Assembly: GCA_052387905.1 (NCBI GenBank)
Contig: JBQTIR010000025.1
Span: forward strand, 26,721 to 90,720
Length of the DNA stretch: 64,000 nt
Source of the DNA: JBQTII01 sp052387905
Lineage (GTDB): Bacteria > Actinomycetota > Actinomycetes > Sporichthyales > Sporichthyaceae
Reading direction: 5' to 3'
Shown here: positions 1 through 8,521 of the stretch, piece by piece
Layout of the letters: every line of letters begins with the position of its first letter
How positions within the stretch are numbered: position 1 is the stretch's first letter
The notes under the pieces: generated by a model
What the model was told of the DNA's origin: nothing
Databases searched by the model: none
The model's input: the letters and a program-made list of their open reading frames with translations, nothing else
Translations under genes and position numbers: made by a program

Positions 1-860
1 CCGACATCGACCCGGCCGAGATCGGCAAGAATCGGCACGCGGACGTCCCGATCGTGGGGGATGCCCGCGAGGTGATCGCCGACCTCATCGTGGCGCTGCA
101 GGCTGAGCACGAGGCCGGGCGCAAGGGTGACTACGCGGCCTGGCTGGCGCAGGTCACCGACCTGCGTGCGCGCTACCCGCTCGGCTACGACAACTTCGAG
201 GACGGCTCGCTGTCCCCGCAGTACGTGATCGAGCGGCTCGGCGCGATCGCCGGCCCGGACGCGCTGTACCTCGCCGGCGTCGGCCAGCACCAGATGTGGG
301 CCGCGCAGTTCGTCAAGTACGAGAAGCCGGACACCTGGTTCAACTCCGGTGGTCTGGGCACGATGGGCTACTGCGTCCCGGCGGCGATGGGCGCCAAGGT
401 GGGCCGCCCCGAGGCCGTGGTCTGGGGCATCGACGGCGACGGCTGCTTCCAGATGACCAACCAGGAGCTGGCCACCTGCGCGATCAACAACATCCCCGTC
501 AAGATCGCCGTCATCAACAACGGCAGCCTGGGCATGGTCCGCCAGTGGCAGACGCTGTTCTACGGCGGGCGCTACTCCAACACCGACCTGCAGTCCAAGC
601 GCATCCCGGACTTCGTCAAGCTCGCGGACGCCTACGGCTGCGTGGGTTTGCGCTGCGAGAAGGCCGAGGACGTCGACGCGATCATCGAGAAGGCGATGGC
701 GATCAACGACGTTCCCGTCGTCATCGACTTCGTCGTCCACCAGGATGCGATGGTGTGGCCGATGGTCGCAGCCGGCACCTCGAACGACGAGATCCTGTAC
801 GCCCGTGACCTGGCGCCCTCCTGGGACCGCGAAGAAGAGGAAGGCGTTTCCGCCACATGA
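1..860 (+). CDS. ilvB: Acetolactate synthase large subunit, 3' part
   Basis: The gene enters the window already open; the frame is open from base 3 and about 285 C-terminal codons are visible. The product is the catalytic subunit of acetohydroxyacid synthase, which joins two pyruvates, or pyruvate and 2-ketobutyrate, using thiamine diphosphate (TPP) as the first shared step of valine, leucine and isoleucine synthesis. The visible part is the TPP-binding domain: GDGCFQMTNQEL at bases 430-465 followed by an INNGSLGM stretch, the usual GDG-NN signature. Its stop codon overlaps the ilvN start (ATGA), so the two subunits are translationally coupled. The true start and any ilvB leader lie outside the window. 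Confidence 0.97.
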   Translation, partial: DIDPAEIGKNRHADVPIVGDAREVIADLIVALQAEHEAGRKGDYAAWLAQVTDLRARYPLGYDNFEDGSLSPQYVIERLGAIAGPDALYLAGVGQHQMWAAQFVKYEKPDTWFNSGGLGTMGYCVPAAMGAKVGRPEAVVWGIDGDGCFQMTNQELATCAINNIPVKIAVINNGSLGMVRQWQTLFYGGRYSNTDLQSKRIPDFVKLADAYGCVGLRCEKAEDVDAIIEKAMAINDVPVVIDFVVHQDAMVWPMVAAGTSNDEILYARDLAPSWDREEEEGVSAT

Positions 861-1384
861 CGATTCATACTTTGTCCGTCCTCGTGGAGAACAAGCCCGG
901 TGTGCTTGCGCGCATCTCCAGCCTGTTCGCCCGGCGCGGGTTCAACATCGATTCACTCGCGGTCGGCCCGACCGAGCACCCGGAGATCTCCCGGATGACG
1001 ATCGCGGTCAACGTCGAAGGGAATCCCCTCGAGCAGGTGACCAAGCAGCTGAACAAGCTGGTCAACGTGCTCAAGATCGTCGAGCTGGAGCAGTCGCACT
1101 CGGTCCAGCGTGAGTTGGTCCTGGTCAAGGTGCGGGCCGATATGGAGTCGCGCTCGCACGTGCTGGAGACCGTTCAGCTCTTCCGCGCCAAGGTCATCGA
1201 CGTCTCCACCGACTCGGTGACCATCGAGGCCACCGGCAGCGCCGACAAACTCGACGCCCTGCTGCGCATGCTCGAGCCCTTCGGGGTCAAGGAGCTCGTG
1301 CAGTCCGGCATGGTCGCGATCGGTCGCGGCCCCCGTTCGATCACCGACCGGTCCCTGCGTCCGGTCGAGCAGCGCAGCGCCTGA
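857..1384 (+). CDS. ilvN: Acetolactate synthase small (regulatory) subunit
   Basis: 175 residues, normal length for the family. An N-terminal ACT domain (about residues 3-75, beginning TIHTLSVLVENKPGVLARI) binds valine and mediates feedback inhibition of IlvB. A C-terminal ALS_ss domain (about 85-160) completes the subunit. The ATG overlaps the ilvB stop by four bases, so translation is coupled and the subunits are made together. It is followed 77 bases later by ilvC, giving the classical actinobacterial ilvBNC order. An inverted repeat lies between ilvN and ilvC and may set their relative expression. Confidence 0.97.
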   Translation: MTIHTLSVLVENKPGVLARISSLFARRGFNIDSLAVGPTEHPEISRMTIAVNVEGNPLEQVTKQLNKLVNVLKIVELEQSHSVQRELVLVKVRADMESRSHVLETVQLFRAKVIDVSTDSVTIEATGSADKLDALLRMLEPFGVKELVQSGMVAIGRGPRSITDRSLRPVEQRSA

Positions 1385-1398
1385 GTCAATACCCGTAG

Positions 1399-1440
1399 CG
1401 TCCGAAGAAGCGGTCGCTATAGCAACCAGTTCTTCGGACG
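1399..1440 (+). promoter_or_regulatory. Long inverted repeat upstream of ilvC
   Basis: An 11-base arm at 1399-1409 (CGTCCGAAGAA) is perfectly complementary to 1430-1440. The 20-base loop itself contains a smaller dyad centred on GCTATAGC. The structure sits just before the ilvC ribosome binding site (GAGGAG near 1449-1454). No U-run follows. It could be a processing or attenuation hairpin that separates ilvBN from ilvC, or a protein-binding palindrome. Confidence 0.6.
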
Positions 1441-1461
1441 TCAGATAAGAGGAGTTCCCCC

Positions 1462-2457
1462 GTGGCTGCAGAGATGTTCTACGACGACGACGCCGACCTG
1501 TCGGTGATCCAGGGCCGCAAGGTCGCGGTGCTGGGCTACGGCAGCCAGGGGCACGCGCACGCGTTGTCGCTGCGTGACTCCGGGGTCGACGTCCGCGTAG
1601 GTCTGCCCGAGGGCTCGAAGAGCCGTGCCAAGGCCGAAGAAGAGGGCCTGCGCGTCGTTACTCCCGACGTCGCATCCGCCGAGGCCGACGTCATCATGAT
1701 CTTGGCGCCGGACCCGGTGCAGCGCACGCTTTATAAGGACTCCGTCGAGGCGAACCTCAAGCCCGGCGACGCGATCTTCTTCGGCCACGGCCTCAACATC
1801 CGCTTCGGCCTGATCACCCCGCCCGCCGGCGTCGACGTCTGCATGGTCGCGCCGAAGGGCCCCGGGCACCTGGTGCGCCGTCAGTTCCAGGAGGGCAAGG
1901 GCGTGCCCTGCATCATCGCCGTCGAACAGGACGCGTCCGGCAAGGCCTGGGACCTGGTGAAGTCTTACGCCAAGGGCATTGGCGGCACCCGCGCCGGCAT
2001 CATCAAGACCACCTTCACCGAGGAGACCGAGACGGACCTCTTCGGTGAGCAGGTCGTGCTCTGCGGCGGCCTGAGCCACCTGATCCAGGCCGGCTTCGAG
2101 ACGCTGATCGAGGCGGGCTACCAGCCCGAGGTCGCGTACTTCGAGTGCCTGCACGAAACCAAGCTGATCGTCGACCTGATGTACGAGGGCGGCATCTCCA
2201 AGATGCGCTGGTCGATCTCCGAGACCGCCGAGTGGGGCGACTACGTCTCCGGCCCGCGGATCATCACCGACGAGACCAAGGCCGAGATGCGACGCATCCT
2301 CGGTGAGATCCAGGACGGCACCTTCGCCAAGAACTGGATGGCCGAGTACGACAACGGTCTGCCCAACTACAAGAAGTTCGTCGAGGCTGGCCACAACCAC
2401 CCGATCGAGGTCACCGGTGCCAAGCTCCGCCCGCTGATGAGCTGGATCTCCGCCTGA
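1462..2457 (+). CDS. ilvC: Ketol-acid reductoisomerase (class I)
   Basis: 331 residues, the length of short class I enzymes. It isomerises and reduces acetolactate or acetohydroxybutyrate with NADPH and Mg2+, the second common step of branched-chain amino acid synthesis. An N-terminal Rossmann domain carries GYGSQGHAHA at residues 25-34. The knotted helical C-terminal domain carries the metal ligands in ETETDLFGEQ (about D192 and E196). GTG start with AGGAG eight bases upstream. A perfect 26-bp terminator-like hairpin follows the stop, closing the ilvBNC unit. Confidence 0.98.
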   Translation: MAAEMFYDDDADLSVIQGRKVAVLGYGSQGHAHALSLRDSGVDVRVGLPEGSKSRAKAEEEGLRVVTPDVASAEADVIMILAPDPVQRTLYKDSVEANLKPGDAIFFGHGLNIRFGLITPPAGVDVCMVAPKGPGHLVRRQFQEGKGVPCIIAVEQDASGKAWDLVKSYAKGIGGTRAGIIKTTFTEETETDLFGEQVVLCGGLSHLIQAGFETLIEAGYQPEVAYFECLHETKLIVDLMYEGGISKMRWSISETAEWGDYVSGPRIITDETKAEMRRILGEIQDGTFAKNWMAEYDNGLPNYKKFVEAGHNHPIEVTGAKLRPLMSWISA

Positions 2458-2475
2458 CCCAGGCTCGGTAAGTCC

Positions 2476-2539
2476 CATCTTCGGGTGGCGTGTGGACCTA
2501 TTGACCCGCCTCGATAGGTCCACACGCCACCCGAAGATG
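2476..2539 (+). terminator. Terminator-like hairpin after ilvC
   Basis: Bases 2476-2501 are a perfect reverse complement of 2514-2539 (26 bp stem, 12-base loop). There is no U-tract, as is common for actinobacterial terminators. It isolates ilvBNC from serA. Confidence 0.8.
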
Positions 2540-2625
2540 CGTTAAGGGGTGGTCTGGATTACCCGTCCGACGGGTGCCACCTTGCGTTTCGGCGCGGTTA
2601 CACTGGTGCTACGCACCCGAGCACA

Positions 2626-2712
2626 GGCGATTGAGGCGAGCGAAGCCCGAGGCCGAGGAACGAGCGCCTCGAGGCTTCCGAGCCGATTGAGTCTGTTGAG
2701 CGAAGCGAACAC
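2626..2712 (+). repeat. Dispersed intergenic repeat, copy A (upstream of serA)
   Basis: Contains GGCGATTGAGGCGAGCG, then CCGAGCCGATTGA at 2678-2690, then GTTGAGCGAAGCGAACAC at 2695-2712. The same three blocks occur in the same order and similar spacing at 28062-28143. It lies between the ilvC terminator and the serA start, probably within the serA 5' UTR, with a TACACT -10-like box at 2599-2604 upstream. Confidence 0.7.
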
Positions 2713-2755
2713 AGTGTCGTGTTCCCCAAAGAACTCATTCCGAAGGAACCCACTC

Positions 2756-4348
2756 GTGACCAAGCCCGTCGTCCTGATCGCCGAAGAACTCTCGCCCGCC
2801 ACCGTCGATGCCCTCGGCCCCGATTTCGAGATCCGGCATTGCGACGGCGCCAACCGCGCCGAGCTGCTGACGGCCATCGTCGACGCCGACGCGGTATTGA
2901 TTCGCTCCGCGACCCAGATCGACGTCGAGGCGCTCGCCGCGGCCAAGAAGCTCAAGGTCGTGGCCCGCGCCGGGGTGGGCCTGGACAACGTCGATGTCCC
3001 CGCCGCCACCAAGGCCGGCGTCATGGTCGTCAATGCCCCGCAGTCCAACATCACCAGCGCCGCCGAGCTGGCCGTCGCCCTGCTGCTGGCGAGCGCGCGC
3101 AACGTCTCCCAGGCCCACTCGGCGTTGAAGAAAGGCAAGTGGGCGCGTTCGAAGTACACCGGCGTCGAGGTGGCCGAGAAGACCGTCGGCGTCGTCGGCC
3201 TGGGTCGCATCGGCGCGCTCGTCGCCCAGCGCCTCGCGGCCTTCGAGGTCACCCTTATTGCCTACGACCCCTACGTCCCCGCGGCCCGCGCCGCCCAGCT
3301 GGGCGTGCGCCTGGTGAGCCTGGAAGAACTGCTGCGCGAGTCCGACTTCATCACGGTCCACCTGCCCAAGACCCCGGAGACCGCGGGCCTGATCGGCGAG
3401 GAGGCGCTGCGCACCGTCAAGCCGACCGTGCACATCATCAACGCCGCCCGCGGCGGGATCGTCGACGAGGCCGCGCTGTACTCCGCGCTCAAGGAGGGCC
3501 GCGTCGCCGGCGCCGGGCTCGACGTCTACGCCAAGGAGCCGTGCACCGACTCCCCGATGTTCGAGCTCGACAACGTCGTCGCCACCCCGCACCTGGGCGC
3601 AAGCACCGACGAGGCCCAGGAGAAGGCCGGCATCTCGGTCGCTCGATCCGTGCGTCTGGCCCTCGCCGGTGACCTGGTACCCGACGCGGTCAACGTCCAG
3701 GGCGGCGTCATCGCCGAGGACGTGCGACCCGGTCTGCCGTTGGCCGAGAAGCTTGGCCGGATCTTCACCGCGCTCGCCGGCGGGGTCGCCGACCGGCTCG
3801 ACGTCGAGGTCCGCGGCGAGATCGCCCGCCACGACGTCAAGGTGCTCGAGCTCGCGGCGCTCAAGGGTGTCTTCACCGACATCGCCGAGGAGTCTTCGGT
3901 CTCCTACGTCAACGCGCCACTGTTCGCACAGGAGCGTGGCGTCGAGGTGCACCTGAGCACCAGCGCAGACAGTCCGAACTACCGCAACCTGATCACCGTG
4001 CGCGGCACGCTGGCCACCGGGGAGATCATCTCGGTCTCCGGCACTCTGTCCGGCGCGCGCAAGATGGTCGAGAAGGTCGTCGAGGTCGACGGCTACGACA
4101 TCGACATCGAGATCGCCCAGCACATGGCCTTTCTGCGCTACACCGACCGCCCCGGCGTCGTCGGCACGGTCGGGCGGATCCTCGGTGAGGCCGGGGTCAA
4201 CATCGCGGGGATGCAGGTTGGCCGCGCGGCCAAGGGTGGTCAGGCTCTGGTCGCCATGACCGTCGACTCCGCCGTCCCCGCCGAGGTCCTCGCCGATCTC
4301 GCCGCCGGCATCGACGCCGACTGGGCACGCTCCGCCGACCTCATCTGA
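2756..4348 (+). CDS. serA: D-3-phosphoglycerate dehydrogenase
   Basis: 530 residues, the long actinobacterial SerA form. It oxidises 3-phosphoglycerate with NAD+, the first step of serine synthesis. The nucleotide-binding fold is at about 100-290 with GLGRIG at 148-153. The NAARGG arginine and PHLGAST histidine motifs follow. Then come an intervening domain (about 310-450) and a C-terminal ACT domain (about 455-530) for serine feedback. An in-frame extension to 2549 exists, but GTG 2756 is preferred: it has GAAGGA eight bases upstream and the protein then begins TKPVVLIAEEL as in relatives. Followed by a terminator hairpin. Confidence 0.97.
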   Translation: MTKPVVLIAEELSPATVDALGPDFEIRHCDGANRAELLTAIVDADAVLIRSATQIDVEALAAAKKLKVVARAGVGLDNVDVPAATKAGVMVVNAPQSNITSAAELAVALLLASARNVSQAHSALKKGKWARSKYTGVEVAEKTVGVVGLGRIGALVAQRLAAFEVTLIAYDPYVPAARAAQLGVRLVSLEELLRESDFITVHLPKTPETAGLIGEEALRTVKPTVHIINAARGGIVDEAALYSALKEGRVAGAGLDVYAKEPCTDSPMFELDNVVATPHLGASTDEAQEKAGISVARSVRLALAGDLVPDAVNVQGGVIAEDVRPGLPLAEKLGRIFTALAGGVADRLDVEVRGEIARHDVKVLELAALKGVFTDIAEESSVSYVNAPLFAQERGVEVHLSTSADSPNYRNLITVRGTLATGEIISVSGTLSGARKMVEKVVEVDGYDIDIEIAQHMAFLRYTDRPGVVGTVGRILGEAGVNIAGMQVGRAAKGGQALVAMTVDSAVPAEVLADLAAGIDADWARSADLI

Positions 4349-4393
4349 GGTCGGTCCGCCGCTGGTTCGGGGCGGCATGCATGCCTGAACTGC

Positions 4394-4426
4394 CGCGACA
4401 CGCCGTAGTGCTTACGGCGTGTCGCG
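4394..4426 (+). terminator. Terminator-like hairpin after serA
   Basis: Perfect 14-bp stem (4394-4407 with 4413-4426) and a 5-base loop, 45 bases after the serA stop. No U-tract. Confidence 0.8.
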
Positions 4427-4519
4427 CTCGTTGGACATCCATGCCGACCGGATGGTTCTCCATGTCCGCATGGTGGGATGGGAAGGCCGAAGGGTGAGAC
4501 GGGGATTTATCCTGGGAGT

Positions 4520-5551
4520 ATGAGCACCCTGAAACTCGCAGTCATCGCCGGCGACGGCATCGGTCCTGAGGTCGTCGCGGAGGGGCTGAAGGTCCTGCAC
4601 CGCGCTCTCGGCGACGTCAAGGTCGAGACCAAGGAGTACAACCTCGGCGCCAAGCGCTGGCACGCGAGCGGGGAGACCCTGACCGATTGGGAGCTCGCGG
4701 ACCTGAAGAACCACGACGCGATCCTGCTCGGCGCCGTCGGCGACCCCGGCGTCCCGTCCGGCGTGCTGGAGCGCGGGCTGCTGCTCAAGCTGCGCTTCGC
4801 CTTCGATCACCACGTGAACCTGCGCCCGAGCGTGTTGTTTCCGGGCGTGCCCGGGCCACTCGGCGACAAGAAGATCGACTTCGTCGTCGTGCGCGAGGGC
4901 ACCGAAGGCCCTTACGTGGGCAACGGTGGAAGCCTGCGCACCGGCACCCCGCACGAGGTCGCCACCGAGGTCAGCCTGAACACCGCCTACGGCATCGAGC
5001 GCGTCGTGCGTGACGCCTTCAGCCGCGCGCAAGCCCGCCCGCGCAAGAAGCTCACCCTGGTGCACAAGGACAACGTCCTCGTGCACGCCGGTGGACTGTG
5101 GCAGCGCATCACCAAGGAGGTCGCGGTGGACTTCCCCGACGTCACCCGCGACTACCTGCACGTCGACGCGGCCACCATCTTCATGGTCACCCAGCCCGAG
5201 CGCTTCGACGTCATCGTCACCGACAACCTCTTCGGCGACATCCTGACCGACCTCGCTGCCGCCATCACCGGCGGAATCGGCCTGGCGGCCAGTGGCAACC
5301 TCGACGTCTCGCGCAACTACCCCTCGATGTTCGAGCCCGTGCACGGCTCCGCTCCCGACATTGCCGGGCAGGGCAAGGCCGACCCGACCGCGACGATCCT
5401 GTCCGTGGCGATGCTGCTGGAGCACGTCGGGCACCCCGACGCCGCGGCCCGGGTAAACGCCGCGGTCCAGGGCGACCTTGCCGAGCGCGGCACCGCGGTG
5501 CGGTCCACCAGTGAGATCGGCGACGCGATCGCGGCCCGAGTAGCCGGTTGA
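4520..5551 (+). CDS. leuB: 3-isopropylmalate dehydrogenase
   Basis: 343 residues. It performs NAD+-dependent oxidative decarboxylation of 3-isopropylmalate in leucine synthesis. The N-terminus LKLAVIAGDGIGPEVV and the downstream TDNLFGDILTDLAA stretch with the metal/substrate aspartates are diagnostic. ATG 4520 is chosen because it gives the canonical N-terminus. A TATCCT box at 4508-4513 lies six bases before the ATG, so the mRNA may be leaderless; the GGGAG between box and start is too close for normal Shine-Dalgarno spacing. It sits upstream of ilvE in a biosynthetic cluster, while leuC and leuD lie near 20 kb. Confidence 0.96.
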   Translation: MSTLKLAVIAGDGIGPEVVAEGLKVLHRALGDVKVETKEYNLGAKRWHASGETLTDWELADLKNHDAILLGAVGDPGVPSGVLERGLLLKLRFAFDHHVNLRPSVLFPGVPGPLGDKKIDFVVVREGTEGPYVGNGGSLRTGTPHEVATEVSLNTAYGIERVVRDAFSRAQARPRKKLTLVHKDNVLVHAGGLWQRITKEVAVDFPDVTRDYLHVDAATIFMVTQPERFDVIVTDNLFGDILTDLAAAITGGIGLAASGNLDVSRNYPSMFEPVHGSAPDIAGQGKADPTATILSVAMLLEHVGHPDAAARVNAAVQGDLAERGTAVRSTSEIGDAIAARVAG

Positions 5552-5593
5552 ACCCAGCCACCTACTCGAACCTCTCCACGAAGGAGAACCGCC

Positions 5594-6733
5594 ATGACCA
5601 CGACCTCCGCAGCTGCCTCCCCGGCTACCTCTGCCGGTACCTTCTCTGGCATGACCGACTTCGCGATCGCACCGAACCCGACACCGGTCTCCGAAGAACG
5701 CCGGGCGGAGATCCTCGCCGCACCTGGCTTCGGCAAGTTCTTCACCGACCACATGGTCACCGTGACCTGGACCCCGGAGCGGGGTTGGCACGACGCGACG
5801 CTCAAGGCCTACGGCCCGATCTCGATGGATCCCTCCGCCGCGGTCCTGCACTACGCCCAGTCGATCTTCGAAGGGCTCAAGGCATACCGCCAGCCCGACG
5901 GCTCGATCGTCACGTTCCGGCCCGAGAAGAATGCGGCCCGCTTCGCCGGTTCGGCCAAGCGCCTCGCGCTGCCCGAGCTCCCGGCTGAGGTCTTCATCGA
6001 CGCGATCGACCTGCTCGTCACCACCGACCAGGCCTGGGTCCCGGGAGCCGCGGAACACAGCCTCTACATCCGGCCGCTGATGTTCGCCTCCGAGGTGTTC
6101 CTCGGGGTCAAGCCGTCCGCACACGTCACGTTCCTCGTCATCGCCTCCCCGGCCGGGGCCTACTTCGCGAAAGGCCTCAAGCCAGTCTCGATCTGGCTCT
6201 CTGAGGAATACACCCGCGCCGCGATCGGCGGCACCGGCGGGGCCAAGTGCGCGGGCAACTACGCCGCGAGCCTGGTGGCCCAGTCCGAGGCGATCGCCCA
6301 CGGTTGCGACCAGGTCGCCTTCCTGGACGCCGTCGAGCGAAAGTGGGTGGAAGAACTCGGCGGCATGAACCTGTATTTCGTGCACCGCGACGGCCGCATC
6401 GTCACTCCGGCGCTGACCGGGACGATCCTGGAGGGCGTCACCCGCGATTCGATCCTGCGCCTGGCCGGTGCCCTCGGCCACGCCGTCGAAGAGGCGCGGA
6501 TCTCCATCGACGACTGGCGTGATGGTGTGAGGTCGGGTCAGATCACCGAGGTCTTCGCTTGCGGCACCGCCGCCGTGCTCACCCCGGTCGGCAAGCTGGC
6601 CTGGCGTGGGGGAGCGCTGGCAATGGGTGACGGCGAGCCCGGCCCGGTCACCGCGGCGATCCGCAAGGCGCTGCTGGACATCCAGCACGGGCACGCCCCC
6701 GACACTCACGGCTGGCTGCACAAGGTCTGCTGA
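5594..6733 (+). CDS. ilvE: Branched-chain amino acid aminotransferase
   Basis: 379 residues, class IV PLP aminotransferase. It performs the last step of leucine, isoleucine and valine synthesis, transferring the glutamate amino group to the 2-oxo acids. The PLP-binding lysine is K218 in GGAKCAGNYAAS. IFEGLKAYR near 91-99 and the late GTAAVLTPVG motif are also typical. A strong AAGGAG (5581-5586) lies seven bases before the ATG. It follows leuB by 42 bases, so co-transcription is likely. Confidence 0.96.
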   Translation: MTTTSAAASPATSAGTFSGMTDFAIAPNPTPVSEERRAEILAAPGFGKFFTDHMVTVTWTPERGWHDATLKAYGPISMDPSAAVLHYAQSIFEGLKAYRQPDGSIVTFRPEKNAARFAGSAKRLALPELPAEVFIDAIDLLVTTDQAWVPGAAEHSLYIRPLMFASEVFLGVKPSAHVTFLVIASPAGAYFAKGLKPVSIWLSEEYTRAAIGGTGGAKCAGNYAASLVAQSEAIAHGCDQVAFLDAVERKWVEELGGMNLYFVHRDGRIVTPALTGTILEGVTRDSILRLAGALGHAVEEARISIDDWRDGVRSGQITEVFACGTAAVLTPVGKLAWRGGALAMGDGEPGPVTAAIRKALLDIQHGHAPDTHGWLHKVC

Positions 6734-6787
6734 ACGGAGCACGACGGCGGTGCAGCGCCGGTGGTCAGGGTCGGGGATGCTGGCGGG

Positions 6788-8407
6788 GTGAGCGAGCGAC
6801 TTCTCCCCTGTGCGGTCGGTCCCGGGGCCTCCTACTGGACCAGCGGCGTCGACGGCATCCTGCGGGTTCCGTGGTGTCCGACCTGTCAGACGCACCGTCA
6901 TCCCAGCGTCGAGCTGTGTCCGCAGTGTGGCGCCGCTGACCTGATCGAGGTCGCCGTGAATGGCCGGGGGACCGTGGTAGCCGCCACCGTCAACGCTCAC
7001 ACTTGGCCGGCCGCGCAAGGCGCACCCTTCGCGGTGGTGGTCGTTGCGCTCGAGGACGCGCCGGCCATTCGCCTGTTCAGCAACCTCGTGGGCGTCGATC
7101 CGACGGCGGCCCGGATCGGGCTCGCGGTCCGTGTGGTGTTCGAGGCGCACGAAGACGTGTGGCTGCCGATGTTCACCCCGTCGGGCGGCGCGGACGCACC
7201 AGCGGTGCTACCCGAACCGGAGCGCAGCCTTCGCACGCCGGCTCGCGCGGAGCGCTATGAACATCGCGTGGCCGTCACCGGCATCGGGACCTCCGAAATC
7301 GGGCGCCGGTTGGGCCGCTCCGAGCTCGACCTGACCGTGCAAGCCTGCCAGCGGGCGATCGCCGATGCCGGGCTCGATTCCGGTGACATCGACGGCCTCT
7401 GCGCGTATCCCGGCTCGAGCGGGATGCCGGGGGTGGGCACGGGGGGAGTGCGGGCGCTGGAGCAGGTGCTCGGCCTGCGGCCCACCTGGCACAGCGGCTC
7501 CGCAGAAGTACCGAGTCAGCTCGGTGGGGTCATCACCGGGATGCTCGCGATCGCTGCCGGCTTGTGCCGGCACGTGCTCTGCTGGACCGCGGTGCGTCGC
7601 GACTCGCTGCCCACCGACGTTCCCGCCGCGCTCAGGCTGACCGGTGAGGCCCAATGGCGCATGCCCTATGGCGCGGTCTCGCCCGCGCACTGGATCGCGT
7701 TGGCCGCCTCGCAGTACCTGCATCGGTATGGAACCGATCGCCAGAGTTTGGGGTGGCTTGCCGTCTCCGCCGGGCGACACGCGGCCCGCAACCCGGTGGC
7801 GCTGAGGGCCGATCAGATCGGTATCGAGGAGTACCTCGACGCGCGGATGATCACCTCGCCGTTCGGCATCTATGACTGCGATTTGCCCTGCGACGGGGCG
7901 TACGCGGTGGTGCTCTCCGCCTGCGACGCGGCGCGCGATCTCGCCCGTCCCGTCGTCCGGCTGGAGGCGGTCGGGACCCAGATCGCGGAAGAGCAGTTCT
8001 GGGAGCAGGGCACCCTGACCCACCAGCCCAACGTGTTCGGCCCGGCGGCGCACCTGTGGAGCCGGACGGACCTGCGGCCCGGCGACGTCGACGTCGCCCT
8101 CCTCTACGACGGTTTCACCTTCAACGCCTTGACCTGGCTGGAGGCCCTCGGTTTTTGCGGCATCGGCGAGGGCGCCGACTTCGTGCAGGATGCCCACCGC
8201 ATCGGTCCGGGGGGCGAGCTGCCCCTCAACCCCCACGGTGGACAGCTGCGCGCCGGCCGCAGCAACGGCTTCGGTTTCCTGCACGAGGGGGTCACCCAAC
8301 TGCGCGGCGCCGCCGGCGCACGCCAGGTCGGCGGGGCCGAGGTCGCCGTCGTCTCCAGCGGCGGGGGGATCCCGGGCGCCGCCATGCTCCTGACGGTCGA
8401 TCGATGA
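6788..8407 (+). CDS. Fused DUF35 OB-fold / thiolase-like protein
   Basis: 539 residues from GTG 6788 (an upstream in-frame GTG at 6761 would add nine residues). The N-terminal third is a DUF35 domain: a zinc ribbon with CPTC (C30, C33) and CPQC (C44, C47), then an OB fold to about residue 140. From about 155 on it is a thiolase-superfamily fold starting YEHRVAVTGIGTSEIG and containing NPHGGQLRAGR (N481, H483), as in the Ltp2/SCP-x-like group. No thiolase nucleophile cysteine is visible at the usual place, which suggests an aldolase-like or non-thiolytic enzyme. In steroid-degrading actinobacteria an Ltp2-type aldolase and a DUF35 protein are separate partners; here they are one chain. The substrate is unknown. 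Confidence 0.8.
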   Translation: MSERLLPCAVGPGASYWTSGVDGILRVPWCPTCQTHRHPSVELCPQCGAADLIEVAVNGRGTVVAATVNAHTWPAAQGAPFAVVVVALEDAPAIRLFSNLVGVDPTAARIGLAVRVVFEAHEDVWLPMFTPSGGADAPAVLPEPERSLRTPARAERYEHRVAVTGIGTSEIGRRLGRSELDLTVQACQRAIADAGLDSGDIDGLCAYPGSSGMPGVGTGGVRALEQVLGLRPTWHSGSAEVPSQLGGVITGMLAIAAGLCRHVLCWTAVRRDSLPTDVPAALRLTGEAQWRMPYGAVSPAHWIALAASQYLHRYGTDRQSLGWLAVSAGRHAARNPVALRADQIGIEEYLDARMITSPFGIYDCDLPCDGAYAVVLSACDAARDLARPVVRLEAVGTQIAEEQFWEQGTLTHQPNVFGPAAHLWSRTDLRPGDVDVALLYDGFTFNALTWLEALGFCGIGEGADFVQDAHRIGPGGELPLNPHGGQLRAGRSNGFGFLHEGVTQLRGAAGARQVGGAEVAVVSSGGGIPGAAMLLTVDR

Positions 8408-8462
8408 GCCGGCGCTCTCCGCGGGTTTTGCCTGCCACAGGGGCCTGTGTCACACTGCTCGG

Positions 8463-8489
8463 GTGACACAGGCCCTGATTATTGGATGA
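8463..8489 (+). CDS. Putative leader peptide of cimA (MTQALIIG)
   Basis: GTG-ACA-CAG-GCC-CTG-ATT-ATT-GGA-TGA encodes an eight-residue peptide with consecutive Leu-Ile-Ile codons. ATT is an uncommon isoleucine codon in such a GC-rich genome, so ribosome stalling could be sensitive. The GTG lies six bases from a -10-like box, so it would be translated leaderless. The downstream gene makes citramalate for isoleucine synthesis, which fits the regulatory codons. Confidence 0.6.
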   Translation: MTQALIIG

Positions 8490-8521
8490 GCGCACCGGCG
8501 GAGTAAGACTCCGGTGCGCCT

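Noticed and set aside
1441..2523. Long minus-strand reading frame opposite ilvC (and similar ones opposite serA, leuB, smc, glnD and ffh)
   Set aside because: High GC content keeps opposite frames open; composition is Arg/Gly/Asp-rich without domains, and the plus-strand genes are certain.
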